In this document: in pieces, positions 1 to 7,990 of the stretch | Numbering within the stretch: position 1 is the first letter of the stretch | Layout of the letters: each line of letters opens with the position of its first letter | Origin: Bacteroidota bacterium | GTDB lineage: Bacteria; Bacteroidota; Bacteroidia; Cytophagales; Cyclobacteriaceae | DNA length: 52,584 bases | NCBI GenBank assembly: GCA_003242315.1 | Contig: QGUY01000002.1 | Location: forward strand, 1-52,584 | Direction of reading: 5' to 3' | Made by a program: the position numbers and the translations under genes | The notes under the pieces: model-generated | What the model saw: only the letters and a program-made list of their open reading frames with translations | Told to the model about the DNA's origin: nothing | Database searches by the model: none

Positions 1-2
1 TC

Positions 3-1208
3 AAACGGACGGGGATTTTGAGTAACCCCGGTTACCAAGCGCTTAACCAAACCGGATGGTCCGGGTCTGTCGACTCTACAGGATGGCGAAAGGCTGTCAT
101 CTCACTCGACAATACACTTGCGCCATTGACGCCGGAACAACGTTCGCGGATGCGTTTCAGGATCGCGTTCTCCAGCCCGGTAGACTCAAGTTTCGCCGCC
201 ACCGAGGAAGGTTTCGCCTTCGACAACTTCAGGATAGGTCAGCGCAATCGCATTGTCCTGCTGGAAAGCTTCACGAACGCGGGTGGTCCGAACACCCCAG
301 ATGAACCCAACAAGACGGCCAACGCGGCAATCAACACCTTCGCTGAAGGTCTCGTTGGTGAACTCATAAAGGTTGAGTATCATCTCGGGCTTGGAGGTCC
401 CGGCGACGATCCGTTGTACAAGGACAATCCCGTCGACGCAAATGCGCGTGCCGCTTTTTACGGCATTACCTATACTCCTTATGCGCTCATCGATGGAAAA
501 TACGGGCAGAGCCTGACGCAGTCGTTTAACAGCCAGAGCTTAAAGCCGGCGGAAGCCGTGATTGATACTATCATCACCAGCGGTTCGACCGGCGGACCTT
601 ATAACGTTGATGTGACGTTTACCGCCAATACGGATTTACCTCCCGGTACAGCCCTGCATGTGGTCATTGTCGAGAAGGTAATTACGGCATCAGGCCCCAA
701 TGGAGAGACTGCGTTCAAGTACGTCATGAAGAAAATGCTGCCGACGGCGCGCGGTACCCTCTTCAACGATGGGGTTCCCGCGGGAGAAGCCCGCACGGTT
801 AGCGTGTCGTGCTATCCGCATGCATACGATCCTTCCAACCTTGCGGTAATTGCCTTCTTACAACACGAAGAGACGGGCGAAGTCTACCAGGCACGCCTGC
901 TTGATACGCCGCAATATATTCCAACCGGTGTTATAACGGGTATCGAGCCTACGCTTGCAGACCGCGTTCGCATTTATCCGGTGCCAGCTAACGACGCACT
1001 CCATGTGAACTTACCCACGGCCATGCGTGAACCTGTAACATGCAGGTTGTTCGACGCGTTTGGCAGAGAGATTGCCGTTGATTCATATCCTGTCGGTGAA
1101 AGGACCCTCACGTTTGACACAGCGCGCTTTGCTAATGGCATGTACGTGTTGCAATTTGAGACACCCGGCGAACCGACAAGCCGGAAGAAGATCATGATTG
1201 TCCATTAG
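3..1208 (+). CDS. Secreted Omp28-like protein with C-terminal type IX secretion sorting domain (5'-truncated)
   Basis: The frame is open to the left edge of the window, so the N-terminus is missing; the TTG at 18 is not a convincing start. The first visible part (FAFDNFRIG) resembles the end of a MAM/jelly-roll type domain. Next comes a stretch beginning RIVLLESFTNAG, the usual opening of Omp28-family thioredoxin-fold domains, but the usual CxxC is absent here (AGGPNTPDEP). The last ~80 residues (IYPVPANDALHV, FDAFGREI, GMYVLQFE, ending KKIMIVH) form a Por secretion/type A sorting domain, cut off after export through the outer membrane by the type IX system. The protein is therefore expected at the cell surface or outside. 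Its substrate is unknown. The domain call is from motif recognition only. Confidence 0.75.
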   Translation, partial: KRTGILSNPGYQALNQTGWSGSVDSTGWRKAVISLDNTLAPLTPEQRSRMRFRIAFSSPVDSSFAATEEGFAFDNFRIGQRNRIVLLESFTNAGGPNTPDEPNKTANAAINTFAEGLVGELIKVEYHLGLGGPGDDPLYKDNPVDANARAAFYGITYTPYALIDGKYGQSLTQSFNSQSLKPAEAVIDTIITSGSTGGPYNVDVTFTANTDLPPGTALHVVIVEKVITASGPNGETAFKYVMKKMLPTARGTLFNDGVPAGEARTVSVSCYPHAYDPSNLAVIAFLQHEETGEVYQARLLDTPQYIPTGVITGIEPTLADRVRIYPVPANDALHVNLPTAMREPVTCRLFDAFGREIAVDSYPVGERTLTFDTARFANGMYVLQFETPGEPTSRKKIMIVH

Positions 1209-1267
1209 ACATCGCTGCCTTCCCTCGGATGGTGATCTTGATAGCGATACATATCAGTGACCCTTTT

Positions 1268-1282
1268 GCGTACCTGGTACGC
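1268..1282. repeat. Short inverted repeat between the secreted protein gene and terC
   Basis: GCGTACC-T-GGTACGC is a perfect 7-bp inverted repeat with a 1-nt centre. As RNA it would fold as a 5-bp stem with a 5-nt loop and is followed by TATTTT, so it could weakly terminate the upstream gene. It also lies directly upstream of the -33 element of the terC promoter and could be an operator instead. Confidence 0.35.
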
Positions 1283-1285
1283 TAT

Positions 1286-1315
1286 TTTGCGTTTTGGATT
1301 TCTTCAGTAATTTTG
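1286..1315 (+). promoter_or_regulatory. Bacteroidota-type promoter for terC
   Basis: TTTG at 1286-1289, an 18-nt spacer and TAATTTTG at 1308-1315 match the phylum's housekeeping promoter (TTTG / TAnnTTTG). Transcription would begin near 1322, about 45 nt before the terC start. Confidence 0.55.
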
Positions 1316-1368
1316 GCCACCCCAGCTACGCAGGCCTTTAATCCTGATCAGTCGGAGTTTATTGCAGT

Positions 1369-2115
1369 ATGGACATATTTCTCTTAGCAGAAACCTGGCT
1401 TGCGTTAGTGACGCTCACATTCTTCGAGGTTGTCCTGGGCATCGACAACATCATCTTTATTTCCATTGTCTCTAACCGGTTGCCTGAAAACGTCCGCGCG
1501 CGCACGCGTAACATGGGCCTCATTCTGGCCATGGTGGTACGCATCCTTCTGTTGCTGGGGATAAGCTGGGTGGTTAGCTTTCAGCAGCCTCTATTTAGTG
1601 TTTTTGACACGGCGTTTAGCGGTCGGGATCTTGTACTCGCTTTCGGTGGGTTGTTTCTGATTGCAAAGAGTACGCGGGAGATTCACCAGGAAATGGAAGG
1701 CGAACTTCATGAGGGACCAGCGGTAACGAAAAAGATCAACATGAATTCCGTCATCGCACAGATCATTTTGCTTGACATTATTTTTTCGTTTGACTCAATA
1801 CTCACTGCCGTTGGCCTCACCCAACACATCCCTATTATGGTGATTGCCATTGTCCTGTCCATCATCATCATGATCGCCTTTTCAGGGCGCATCAGCGATT
1901 TCATTCATAAGCATCCAACACTTGAAGTGCTCGCGCTTGGGTTTTTGATCCTCATCGGGTTCATGTTGTTCCTCGAAGGGCTTCACTATGAAATTCCGAA
2001 AGGGTATATTTACTTCGCCGTTGCATTCTCGCTAATGGTCGAGATGATCAACATGAGGATACGAAAAGCTAAGAGGAAAAAGCGCGCCGCATCAGATGCA
2101 ACAAACGACGAATAA
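1369..2115 (+). CDS. TerC family integral membrane protein
   Basis: This is a 248-residue polytopic membrane protein of the TerC/Alx/YkoY family, whose members are linked to tellurite resistance and manganese export. The two family-defining acidic motifs are present: GIDN at residues 24-27 (D26) and D136/D142 in LLDIIFSFDS. About seven hydrophobic segments are visible, with a charged loop near residues 100-125 and a basic C-terminal tail. The ATG at 1369 sits about 50 nt downstream of a good promoter. The gene overlaps the next one (yfiT-like) by 20 bp, so the two are probably translated from one message. The family assignment is firm. The exported ion cannot be told from sequence. Confidence 0.9.
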   Translation: MDIFLLAETWLALVTLTFFEVVLGIDNIIFISIVSNRLPENVRARTRNMGLILAMVVRILLLLGISWVVSFQQPLFSVFDTAFSGRDLVLAFGGLFLIAKSTREIHQEMEGELHEGPAVTKKINMNSVIAQIILLDIIFSFDSILTAVGLTQHIPIMVIAIVLSIIIMIAFSGRISDFIHKHPTLEVLALGFLILIGFMLFLEGLHYEIPKGYIYFAVAFSLMVEMINMRIRKAKRKKRAASDATNDE

Positions 2116-2641
2116 CGACTCCCTGCGATATCCTATCGGTCGCTTTGTGCCGAAGGAATCCTACACATTTGACGAACTTCAGACGCTTATCAGCAAGATC
2201 GAGGCGCTGCCTGCACGCCTGCGAACGGTTGTCAATGCATTGACGCCTAAGGAACTGAATACTCCCTATCGGGAGGGCGGGTGGACCCTTCGACAGGTCA
2301 TCCATCATTTGGCGGACAGCCACCTGAATGCGTATATACGATTGAAATGGTCCCTTACTGAATCCACCCCCACCATTAAAGCCTACGATGAAAAACTCTG
2401 GGCGGAAACACCTGAGACCAGGGAGGATCCTGAAGTCTCGTTGCGCATGATCGAGGCGCTTCACATCCGATGGGTGAAGCTGCTCAGGGCATTGCGTCCT
2501 GAAGATTTTGAAAAAGGCTACATTCATCCCGACACCGGGAAGTTTGTGAGCCTGGGCCGCCAGGTAGCATTATATGCCTGGCATGGTGACCACCACCTGG
2601 CCCACCTGAGGCTTGTCGCTCAACACGTTCCGGCACCTTGA
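2096..2641 (+). CDS. YfiT-type DinB family metal-dependent protein (putative bacillithiol/thiol transferase)
   Basis: This 181-residue protein matches the YfiT/BstA branch of the DinB superfamily, four-helix proteins that bind Zn or Ni through three histidines. The ligands are visible as H70 (in VIHHLADSH), H163 and H167 (in WHGDHHLAH), with the same spacing as in Bacillus YfiT. BstA transfers bacillithiol to electrophiles. Whether this protein uses bacillithiol is inference, although many Bacteroidota make it. The start codon lies 20 bp inside terC. The stop overlaps the TTG start of the following hydrolase (TTGA), which suggests tight translational coupling. Confidence 0.88.
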   Translation: MQQTTNNDSLRYPIGRFVPKESYTFDELQTLISKIEALPARLRTVVNALTPKELNTPYREGGWTLRQVIHHLADSHLNAYIRLKWSLTESTPTIKAYDEKLWAETPETREDPEVSLRMIEALHIRWVKLLRALRPEDFEKGYIHPDTGKFVSLGRQVALYAWHGDHHLAHLRLVAQHVPAP

Positions 2642-3573
2642 GTTACAGCCGACCGTACATACTGTTTAATCGGCACCTTGAAACCATTTATCCTGCCCTG
2701 TTTCGGAGGGTCGATCCGGTGGTTGCTAGCCCGGAGCGAATAGACACGCCCGACGGCGACTTCCTGGACCTGTACTGGGCTAACCAGGGCGCTGAGAAAC
2801 TTGTAATCCTTTGCCATGGCCTTGAGGGCAACGCCCGGCGTCCATACATGCAGGGTATGGCGCGTGCGTTTTTCCTCCATGGTTTTGACGTGCTTACCTG
2901 GGACTACCGCGGATGTGGCGAAGAGATGAATCGCACACTCAGGTTCTATCACAGTGGCGCCACAGACGACCTCCATCTTGTGATAAAACATGCAGCAGCA
3001 AAGGGATATCATCAAATCAACCTCATTGGGTTTAGTCTTGGCGGCAATATTACGCTCAAGTATCTCGGCGAACGTCACCCTGACGCAGTTCAAATTCACA
3101 GGGCCGTAGTCTTCTCTGTGCCAATGGAACTCGCTTCCAGCTGCAGACAGATTTCACGTCCTGAAAATCTGATCTACTCGTACCGATTTTTAAAAAGTCT
3201 CAAGGACAAAGTGCTCAGGAAATCGCGCCTGATGAAAGGGTTGGATACGAAGTATCTGCCGGCAATTCGCACACTCGTTCAGTTTGACGACCGTTACACG
3301 GCACCTTTGCACGGATTCGAAAATGCATCCGATTATTACCACAAATGCAGTTCCATACATTTCCTTGATGCGATTGAAACGCCAACGCTGATTGTCAACG
3401 CCCGGAACGATCCATTTCTCAGTGCGGAATGCTTTCCCCGCCTGGACAAACATCGTTTTATCGCATTTGAAGCACCTGTGCAGGGAGGACATGCAGGCTT
3501 TACACAATTCTCCAAAAATGGGCTATATTGGTCCGAGGAAAGAGCGGTACGATTCATTGCCGACCTTGCATAA
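2638..3573 (+). CDS. YheT-like alpha/beta-fold hydrolase
   Basis: This 311-residue protein belongs to the YheT/EMB8-like alpha/beta hydrolases, probable carboxylesterases with unassigned substrates. The nucleophile elbow is GFSLGG with S133. D258 (NARNDP) and H285 (GGHAGF) complete the catalytic triad, and the oxyanion region HGLEG is at 60-64. A TTG start at 2638 overlaps the upstream TGA, and the family's usual N-terminus (a pattern like YxxRHLETIYP) begins right after it, which supports this start. It is probably the third gene of the terC transcription unit. Confidence 0.88.
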   Translation: MSYSRPYILFNRHLETIYPALFRRVDPVVASPERIDTPDGDFLDLYWANQGAEKLVILCHGLEGNARRPYMQGMARAFFLHGFDVLTWDYRGCGEEMNRTLRFYHSGATDDLHLVIKHAAAKGYHQINLIGFSLGGNITLKYLGERHPDAVQIHRAVVFSVPMELASSCRQISRPENLIYSYRFLKSLKDKVLRKSRLMKGLDTKYLPAIRTLVQFDDRYTAPLHGFENASDYYHKCSSIHFLDAIETPTLIVNARNDPFLSAECFPRLDKHRFIAFEAPVQGGHAGFTQFSKNGLYWSEERAVRFIADLA

Positions 3574-3599
3574 ATCATTAATCTGAACTTCCGGCAGCT

Positions 3600-4298
3600 A
3601 TGGTGGAACGGTATAGCATAACCTGCGATGCTGACAGCGTTCGTGCTCGCTTTTCAGTTGACGTTCCTGGCTTTTACAAGCCACACTACAATGCCGCACC
3701 AACGCAGCTTCTTCCCGTAATCACAAATACAAGTCCGCAGGGTGTTTCCCTTTTTTACTGGGGCATACCTCCTTCATGGGCCAAGAATAAGACGGTAAGT
3801 GAAAAGGTGATCAACATGAAATCAGAGGCGTTGAAGGAAAAGCCGTCACTTCGGAAGGAGGTCTTGAAACGCCGATGCCTTATTCCTGCGGATGGATTTT
3901 ATGCCTGGAAACGTTCGGGCAAGAAGACATTGATCCCCTATCGTATTGTTGCTGCCTCAGGAGCGCTGCTCTCTTTCGCCGGTGTCTGGGAAGACTATGA
4001 AGACAACGATGGTGGCGAACAAAGCACGTTCATTTTGCTGACGCGGCCATCGGATGATACGGTGCGATCAATCACCGAGCGAATGCCGGTTATTCTTTCC
4101 CGCGAAACGGAAAAAATCTGGCTGTCCTCAGATGCGGACGAAAGTATACTGCTCAGCGCAATGCACACGCCGTCAGGAGAGCCCCTCAGCGCTTACACGG
4201 TTTCACCGCGGATCAATACGGTCACGGAGGACGTGCCCTCGCTCATCGCCCCTGCTCCTCCTGCAGACCAATTCGGCAATCTTACACTGTTCGACTAG
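3600..4298 (+). CDS. SRAP/YedK-HMCES family protein lacking the catalytic residues
   Basis: This 232-residue protein has the SRAP fold: YNAAPTQ (30-36), FYWGIPPSW (52-60), RCLIPADGF (92-100) and RMPVIL (161-166). SRAP enzymes (E. coli YedK, human HMCES) cap abasic sites in single-stranded DNA through Cys2 in MCGRY, aided by an Asn, an Arg, a Glu in FxEW and a His in the HDRMP region. Here the N-terminus reads MVERYS, so Cys2 is Val. The Arg is K74, the Glu is A102 (FYAW), and the His is T159 (SITERMP). Only N72 remains. A stop codon lies seven codons upstream with no ATG between, so a missed MCGRY start is excluded. It probably still binds DNA or has another role. It sits 26 bp after the YheT gene and converges on the lipoprotein gene with a 3-bp gap. 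Confidence 0.82.
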   Translation: MVERYSITCDADSVRARFSVDVPGFYKPHYNAAPTQLLPVITNTSPQGVSLFYWGIPPSWAKNKTVSEKVINMKSEALKEKPSLRKEVLKRRCLIPADGFYAWKRSGKKTLIPYRIVAASGALLSFAGVWEDYEDNDGGEQSTFILLTRPSDDTVRSITERMPVILSRETEKIWLSSDADESILLSAMHTPSGEPLSAYTVSPRINTVTEDVPSLIAPAPPADQFGNLTLFD

Positions 4299-4301
4299 CC
4301 A

Positions 4302-5291
4302 TCAGAAACCTTCATCACCCTGAACTTCCTCATCCGCTGGCTTGAGGTCAGTCGGGTCTTCGTCCTTCGGAACTTTTTGCTTGCGTTCTTTTCGTTCCCT
4401 GGGCTGATCCGATGCAGGACCGTCTGAGGTCTTGGCTTCCTTAGTGCGGTCTATCTTTTCGTTCTTAGCCTTCTTTTCTTTCTTCAGGAATGAGAAGACT
4501 CCTTTCTTCCTGGCCGGCTCCACTTCGGTTACAGTATCCTGAACAGGCTCGTTCTCGTTGTATTCGAAATCGAATTCTGAGCGTTCCTGTGGCGGCTCAA
4601 CGAGCAATGTATCTGCAGGCAATTCTTTGTCGCGCTTCTTATCCTTTTTCTTGAACAAGTTTCTGAAGAATCCTCCCTTCTTCTGCTTCTCCTCGCGTTT
4701 GGCATCTTCCTCATCCCATTTGCTTTGCATCTGGGCGAGCCGCACGTCGGGTAGCACCAGCACGTCGCGGAGATACCACATGTAGTTGTCCTGATCGATA
4801 TTAAAGCGAATGTCGTCTATTCTGTATGTGACGCTGTCTGGGTTATAGCGCAGCATCCTTACCTCCTTGTCGCGAGTAATGACATAGGTGCTGTCAGGGT
4901 CTGCCACTTCGAGTGTATCGGGCGCCTGAGGGACGTCTACGATGAACGTACTGTCGATAACCGACCGCGCGGCTTTATCAAGGTCAGCCAGGGAGACGTC
5001 GTCCTGTCCGATGGTGAGGGAGTCAGGCACGACCGGGAATACCGGCTTCATTTCGACCGTGGCGAGGCTGGCGAGTTTTTTCCGGTAAGGAACGCTTTCG
5101 GCTATGAGATACCGGTTTTTGCTGGCGGTAAGGATTTTCGGGGTAGAGTCTTCCTGAAAGTAGCTGAACTTCTTGCGAAGGGCGTCTTTGTCGTAAATGA
5201 ATGCGCTTTGAAACGCAGGGCACACCATTCGCTGGGTACATGCGGAAAACAGCACGCTAAGTGTGGCCAAAATAAAAAATGCCCTTATCAT
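4302..5291 (-). CDS. Uncharacterised lipoprotein with highly charged C-terminal region
   Basis: This 329-residue protein has a signal peptide and lipobox (LFSAC, lipidated Cys18), so it should be anchored to a membrane facing the periplasm. Residues 20-190 look folded and include VRMLRYNPDSVTY and a proline/aspartate-rich stretch with VDVPQAPDTLEV. From about residue 195 the chain is dominated by Lys, Glu and Asp with basic clusters (RNLFKKKDKKRDKE, FSFLKKEKKAKNEK) and ends acidic. I do not recognise a family; similar proteins seem to occur in Cytophagales. A possible -7 element lies 16 nt upstream. Function unknown. Confidence 0.7.
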   Translation of the reverse strand: MIRAFFILATLSVLFSACTQRMVCPAFQSAFIYDKDALRKKFSYFQEDSTPKILTASKNRYLIAESVPYRKKLASLATVEMKPVFPVVPDSLTIGQDDVSLADLDKAARSVIDSTFIVDVPQAPDTLEVADPDSTYVITRDKEVRMLRYNPDSVTYRIDDIRFNIDQDNYMWYLRDVLVLPDVRLAQMQSKWDEEDAKREEKQKKGGFFRNLFKKKDKKRDKELPADTLLVEPPQERSEFDFEYNENEPVQDTVTEVEPARKKGVFSFLKKEKKAKNEKIDRTKEAKTSDGPASDQPRERKERKQKVPKDEDPTDLKPADEEVQGDEGF

Positions 5292-5306
5292 AAGGCTTCA
5301 GCGTTC

Positions 5307-5314
5307 CAAAAATA
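5307..5314 (-). promoter_or_regulatory. Possible -7 element for the lipoprotein gene
   Basis: On the minus strand this reads TATTTTTG, a perfect match to the Bacteroidota -7 box. No clear TTTG -33 element is found at the right distance, and the leader would be under 10 nt. Confidence 0.3.
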
Positions 5315-5547
5315 GGCCAGTCGGCTCTTGCGGCCACCGGCTAAACCCGTTCTAATGTGCAAATCCACACACGTCCCACAGCCCGTCCCGTACAATGGAT
5401 CTAAACCTTCAAAATTACGGATTCCGGCAGGGAAACCCAAAAATTCACAGAATAATACAGCCATCTAACCTGCTGATAATCAATTTATACTACCATTAAA
5501 CGACGGGACCGTCATTTTAGTGGGCCGACCGCGGAAATAAGGCCGGA

Positions 5548-5585
5548 AATCGCAAATCACTAATCAAAATCACCAATCAAAAATC
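5548..5585 (-). repeat. Heptad-phased GATTNNN array, copy A
   Basis: On the plus strand, AATC ends at 5551, 5558, 5565, 5571, 5578 and 5585, giving spacings of 7, 7, 6, 7 and 7. Read on the minus strand it is a run of GATTTTT-like units starting 15 nt after the stop of the 72-residue membrane protein. The same unit occurs at 7916-7990 and 39081-39177. Confidence 0.75.
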
Positions 5586-5599
5586 ATCTCCCCTCCACT

Positions 5600-5818
5600 C
5601 TACCGTAGGAGCAACTTATATATCAGCCACATCACCCCCAGCAAGAACACCACAATGGAAATCTTATTGATGCCATGCATCATCCGGATGTTAAAGTTGG
5701 AGGGGCGGGCAGGGTCCTTTCGGCGGAAGAAGTAGCCCAGGACTTCATTGAGTTCGAAAAACTCCCGGAACTTGTTGCGCTTTTTCGGGTCGGAAGAGGA
5801 TTGGTTTTCAGGTGTCAT
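5600..5818 (-). CDS. Small single-pass membrane protein (DUF6728-like)
   Basis: This 72-residue protein has a hydrophilic N-terminus, a basic, aromatic middle (EVLGYFFRRKDP, SNFNIRMMHGINK) and one C-terminal membrane segment (ISIVVFLLGVMWLIYKLLL). I recall similarly built short proteins in many Bacteroidota, classed as DUF6728, but cannot confirm it here. It starts 3 nt after the ispG stop, so it is almost certainly cotranscribed with ispG. Function unknown. Confidence 0.75.
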   Translation of the reverse strand: MTPENQSSSDPKKRNKFREFFELNEVLGYFFRRKDPARPSNFNIRMMHGINKISIVVFLLGVMWLIYKLLLR

Positions 5819-5821
5819 AAG

Positions 5822-7816
5822 CTAAGCATCCGGAAGGTGAACCGACTGGGGATCTATCCAGTTCCCGTCTTCACGTATAAGTTCAATAAGTTGGTCTACG
5901 GCCTGAGCAGCAGGGACATTGCGGCGCACAACATCCTTTCCTCTGTAAAGAGTAATTCGTCCTGGTCCGGAACCGACATATCCGTAGTCCGCATCTGCCA
6001 TTTCACCCGGACCATTCACAATACATCCCATAATTCCAATCTTGATACCCTTCAGGTGATCGGTGCGTTTGCGAATCATTGCGGTAGTCTCCTGCAAATC
6101 AAATAATGTTCTTCCGCACGACGGGCATGAAATGTACTCCGTCTTCGACATGCGGTTGCGCGTTGCCTGCAAGATGCCAAATGCGGTTCGGTTGCAGCGA
6201 TCGATCCATTCTGCAGGAACAATCCCCCCCTCAGGAGGATTAACACTCAGCATGATGCCGTCTCCAAAACCGTCGATATACAATCCTCCAGCGTCCGTAG
6301 CGGCGGCGATCATAAATGCATCCTCACCTGTAATGTCATACGAACGTCGTATGACAACGGGAACATCGATGGCTTCTTCAACAAGTTCAAAAAACATGCG
6401 CCGTATCGCCGCCATGGCGTGAGCATTTTGCGTGGACACCACCAGCACAGCTGTCGGGTCATTGCGCAACAGCACCTTTAGCGACTCGTTCAACGCACCG
6501 GCATCCAGCTGAACAAAGTTGAGCACCGGATCTTTCACCGATGTGTCAACATACTGTTCCCAGAAAAACAGGGGGTGCTTGTTCTGCCTGTCTTCAAGTG
6601 CCTGCCAGACGTCTGCATCCACGATTTCCCGCAGACCGTTGGGCAGCATAAACACAACCGGAGTACGGCCCGTGTAAATGAAGTCAGCGCCCTGATCACT
6701 CATGTGCCACTTGTCAGGCTCAGGCAGATAATAATGACCCACGGGTCGCAGGTCCTTATATGATTGGATTTGATAATGACTTAGATCTGCGATTACGCGC
6801 GGAACGTGATGTGGCCCTCCCAGGTTCACAGTTTCACGGGTCACACGACGATTGTATGTAAACGGGTCGACAGGAGACTCTCCGATGGGCTTTATCGGTT
6901 CATGATTTTCACGCCCGATATATCGATCCACCATGATCTTTCCTACCGGAGACTCTACTTCCGGTTCTTCGGTCAGCGAAACACGAACCGTATCACCCAG
7001 ACCATCTTCAAGCAAAGTGCCGATACCTACCGCCGACTTAATGCGACCATCTTCACCATCTCCGGCTTCGGTAACACCAACGTGCAGTGGATACGGTCTG
7101 AATCCTTCGGCATCGAGACGGTTCACAAGCAAACGGTAAGCCTGTACCATCACCAGCGGATTGCTTGCCTTCATTGAGAGGACGACGTCGTAGTAGTTCA
7201 GATCCTCGCAGATACGCAGAAATTCCAGCGCGGACTCCACCATGCCAAGCGGGGTGTCGCCGTAGCGACTCATTATGCGGTCCGACAGCGAGCCGTGGTT
7301 TGTGCCAATGCGCATAGCCGTGCCGTATTCTTTGCATATCCTGACGAGAGGCGTGAACTTCTCCCTTATGCGATCAAGTTCGGCATTGTATTCACTATCG
7401 GTATACTCGATTACTTCAAAGCGTTTCTTGTCCGCATAATTACCCGGATTGATGCGCACCTTTTCAACAATTCGTGCCGCGAGTTCAGCAGCGTTCGGTG
7501 TGAAGTGTATGTCAGCCACCAGCGGCGTGTTGTAGCCGCGGGCTCTGAGTTCTTTGCGGATAGCCTCGAGGTTGCGCGCCTCCTTGACACTCGGTGCGGT
7601 GAGTCTCACATACTCGCATCCCGACTCGATCATGCGGATGGCCTGCTCGACGGACCCTTTGGTGTCCATAGTGTCGACGGTAGTCATCGACTGCACCCGT
7701 ATCGGGTTGTCGCCCCCGAGCGGAACATCACCAATCTTCACCTCTATGGTCTTGCGCCTGCTGTATCGTACCAGATCGTTGCAATACTGCCGGACGGAAG
7801 CTACTTTCTGATTCAC
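5822..7816 (-). CDS. ispG: 4-hydroxy-3-methylbut-2-enyl diphosphate synthase (flavodoxin/ferredoxin), long form
   Basis: IspG (GcpE) makes HMBPP from MEcPP in the non-mevalonate isoprenoid pathway using a [4Fe-4S] cluster. This 664-residue protein is much longer than the ~370-residue E. coli enzyme. The N-terminal TIM barrel (VQSMTTVDTMD, RLTAPSVKEA, RINPGNY) runs to about residue 290, followed by a ~260-residue insert and then the reductase-like C-terminal domain. This three-domain form is known from plants, Chlamydia and Bacteroidota. The cluster ligands are C564, C567 (SCPSCGR) and C598 (GCIVNGPGE), with E605 nearby. It leads a two-gene unit with the small membrane protein and has a perfect -7 box 17 nt upstream of the start. 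Confidence 0.95.
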   Translation of the reverse strand: MNQKVASVRQYCNDLVRYSRRKTIEVKIGDVPLGGDNPIRVQSMTTVDTMDTKGSVEQAIRMIESGCEYVRLTAPSVKEARNLEAIRKELRARGYNTPLVADIHFTPNAAELAARIVEKVRINPGNYADKKRFEVIEYTDSEYNAELDRIREKFTPLVRICKEYGTAMRIGTNHGSLSDRIMSRYGDTPLGMVESALEFLRICEDLNYYDVVLSMKASNPLVMVQAYRLLVNRLDAEGFRPYPLHVGVTEAGDGEDGRIKSAVGIGTLLEDGLGDTVRVSLTEEPEVESPVGKIMVDRYIGRENHEPIKPIGESPVDPFTYNRRVTRETVNLGGPHHVPRVIADLSHYQIQSYKDLRPVGHYYLPEPDKWHMSDQGADFIYTGRTPVVFMLPNGLREIVDADVWQALEDRQNKHPLFFWEQYVDTSVKDPVLNFVQLDAGALNESLKVLLRNDPTAVLVVSTQNAHAMAAIRRMFFELVEEAIDVPVVIRRSYDITGEDAFMIAAATDAGGLYIDGFGDGIMLSVNPPEGGIVPAEWIDRCNRTAFGILQATRNRMSKTEYISCPSCGRTLFDLQETTAMIRKRTDHLKGIKIGIMGCIVNGPGEMADADYGYVGSGPGRITLYRGKDVVRRNVPAAQAVDQLIELIREDGNWIDPQSVHLPDA

Positions 7817-7832
7817 GGATTAGTATTTACGG

Positions 7833-7840
7833 CAAAATTA
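7833..7840 (-). promoter_or_regulatory. -7 element of the ispG promoter
   Basis: The minus strand reads TAATTTTG, a perfect TAnnTTTG box, about 17 nt upstream of the ispG ATG. The -33 region (about 7860) holds no good TTTG, so the promoter is incomplete by consensus. Confidence 0.4.
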
Positions 7841-7915
7841 ACGTATTGGAGAGATACTGCGTAATATATTGATTGTCAATATTTTATATGGTCGGATTGG
7901 CGATAAGTGCTCTGC

Positions 7916-7990
7916 GATTTTTGATTTGAGGGCGCCAAATCGCAAATCAAAAATCAAAAATCAACAATCACTATTCACTAATCTCTAATC
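7916..7990 (-). repeat. Heptad-phased GATTNNN array, copy B, with a short inverted arm
   Basis: On the plus strand the array runs GATT at 7916 and 7923, a GGGCGC-like centre, then eight units whose C falls at 7941, 7948, 7955, 7962, 7969, 7976, 7983 and 7990: strict 7-nt phase, seven AATC and one ATTC. The eight-unit arm reads as GATTNNN on the minus strand and starts inside the SDR gene. Asp236 of that protein is coded by the first unit and the TAG stop lies in it. The two arms could pair over GATTTTTGATTT. Confidence 0.8.

Larger units (their letters stand above)
5292..5599. other. Non-coding gap, mostly featureless apart from a heptad array
   Basis: This 308-bp interval between the lipoprotein gene start and the end of the small membrane protein gene has no credible reading frame. 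It holds the possible -7 element at 5307-5314 and the AATC heptad array at 5548-5585. The rest (5315-5547) shows no recognisable element. Confidence 0.6.

Noticed and set aside
1369..2115. Tellurite-resistance island
   Set aside because: Only TerC (and a distant TerB-like protein 39 kb away) is present; no terZ/D/E genes, so it is an ordinary TerC transporter.
4302..5291. Frameshifted or fused gene because of the charged Lys/Glu-rich tail
   Set aside because: Frame, codon use and strand are continuous and the lipobox is intact; the tail reads as a low-complexity extension.
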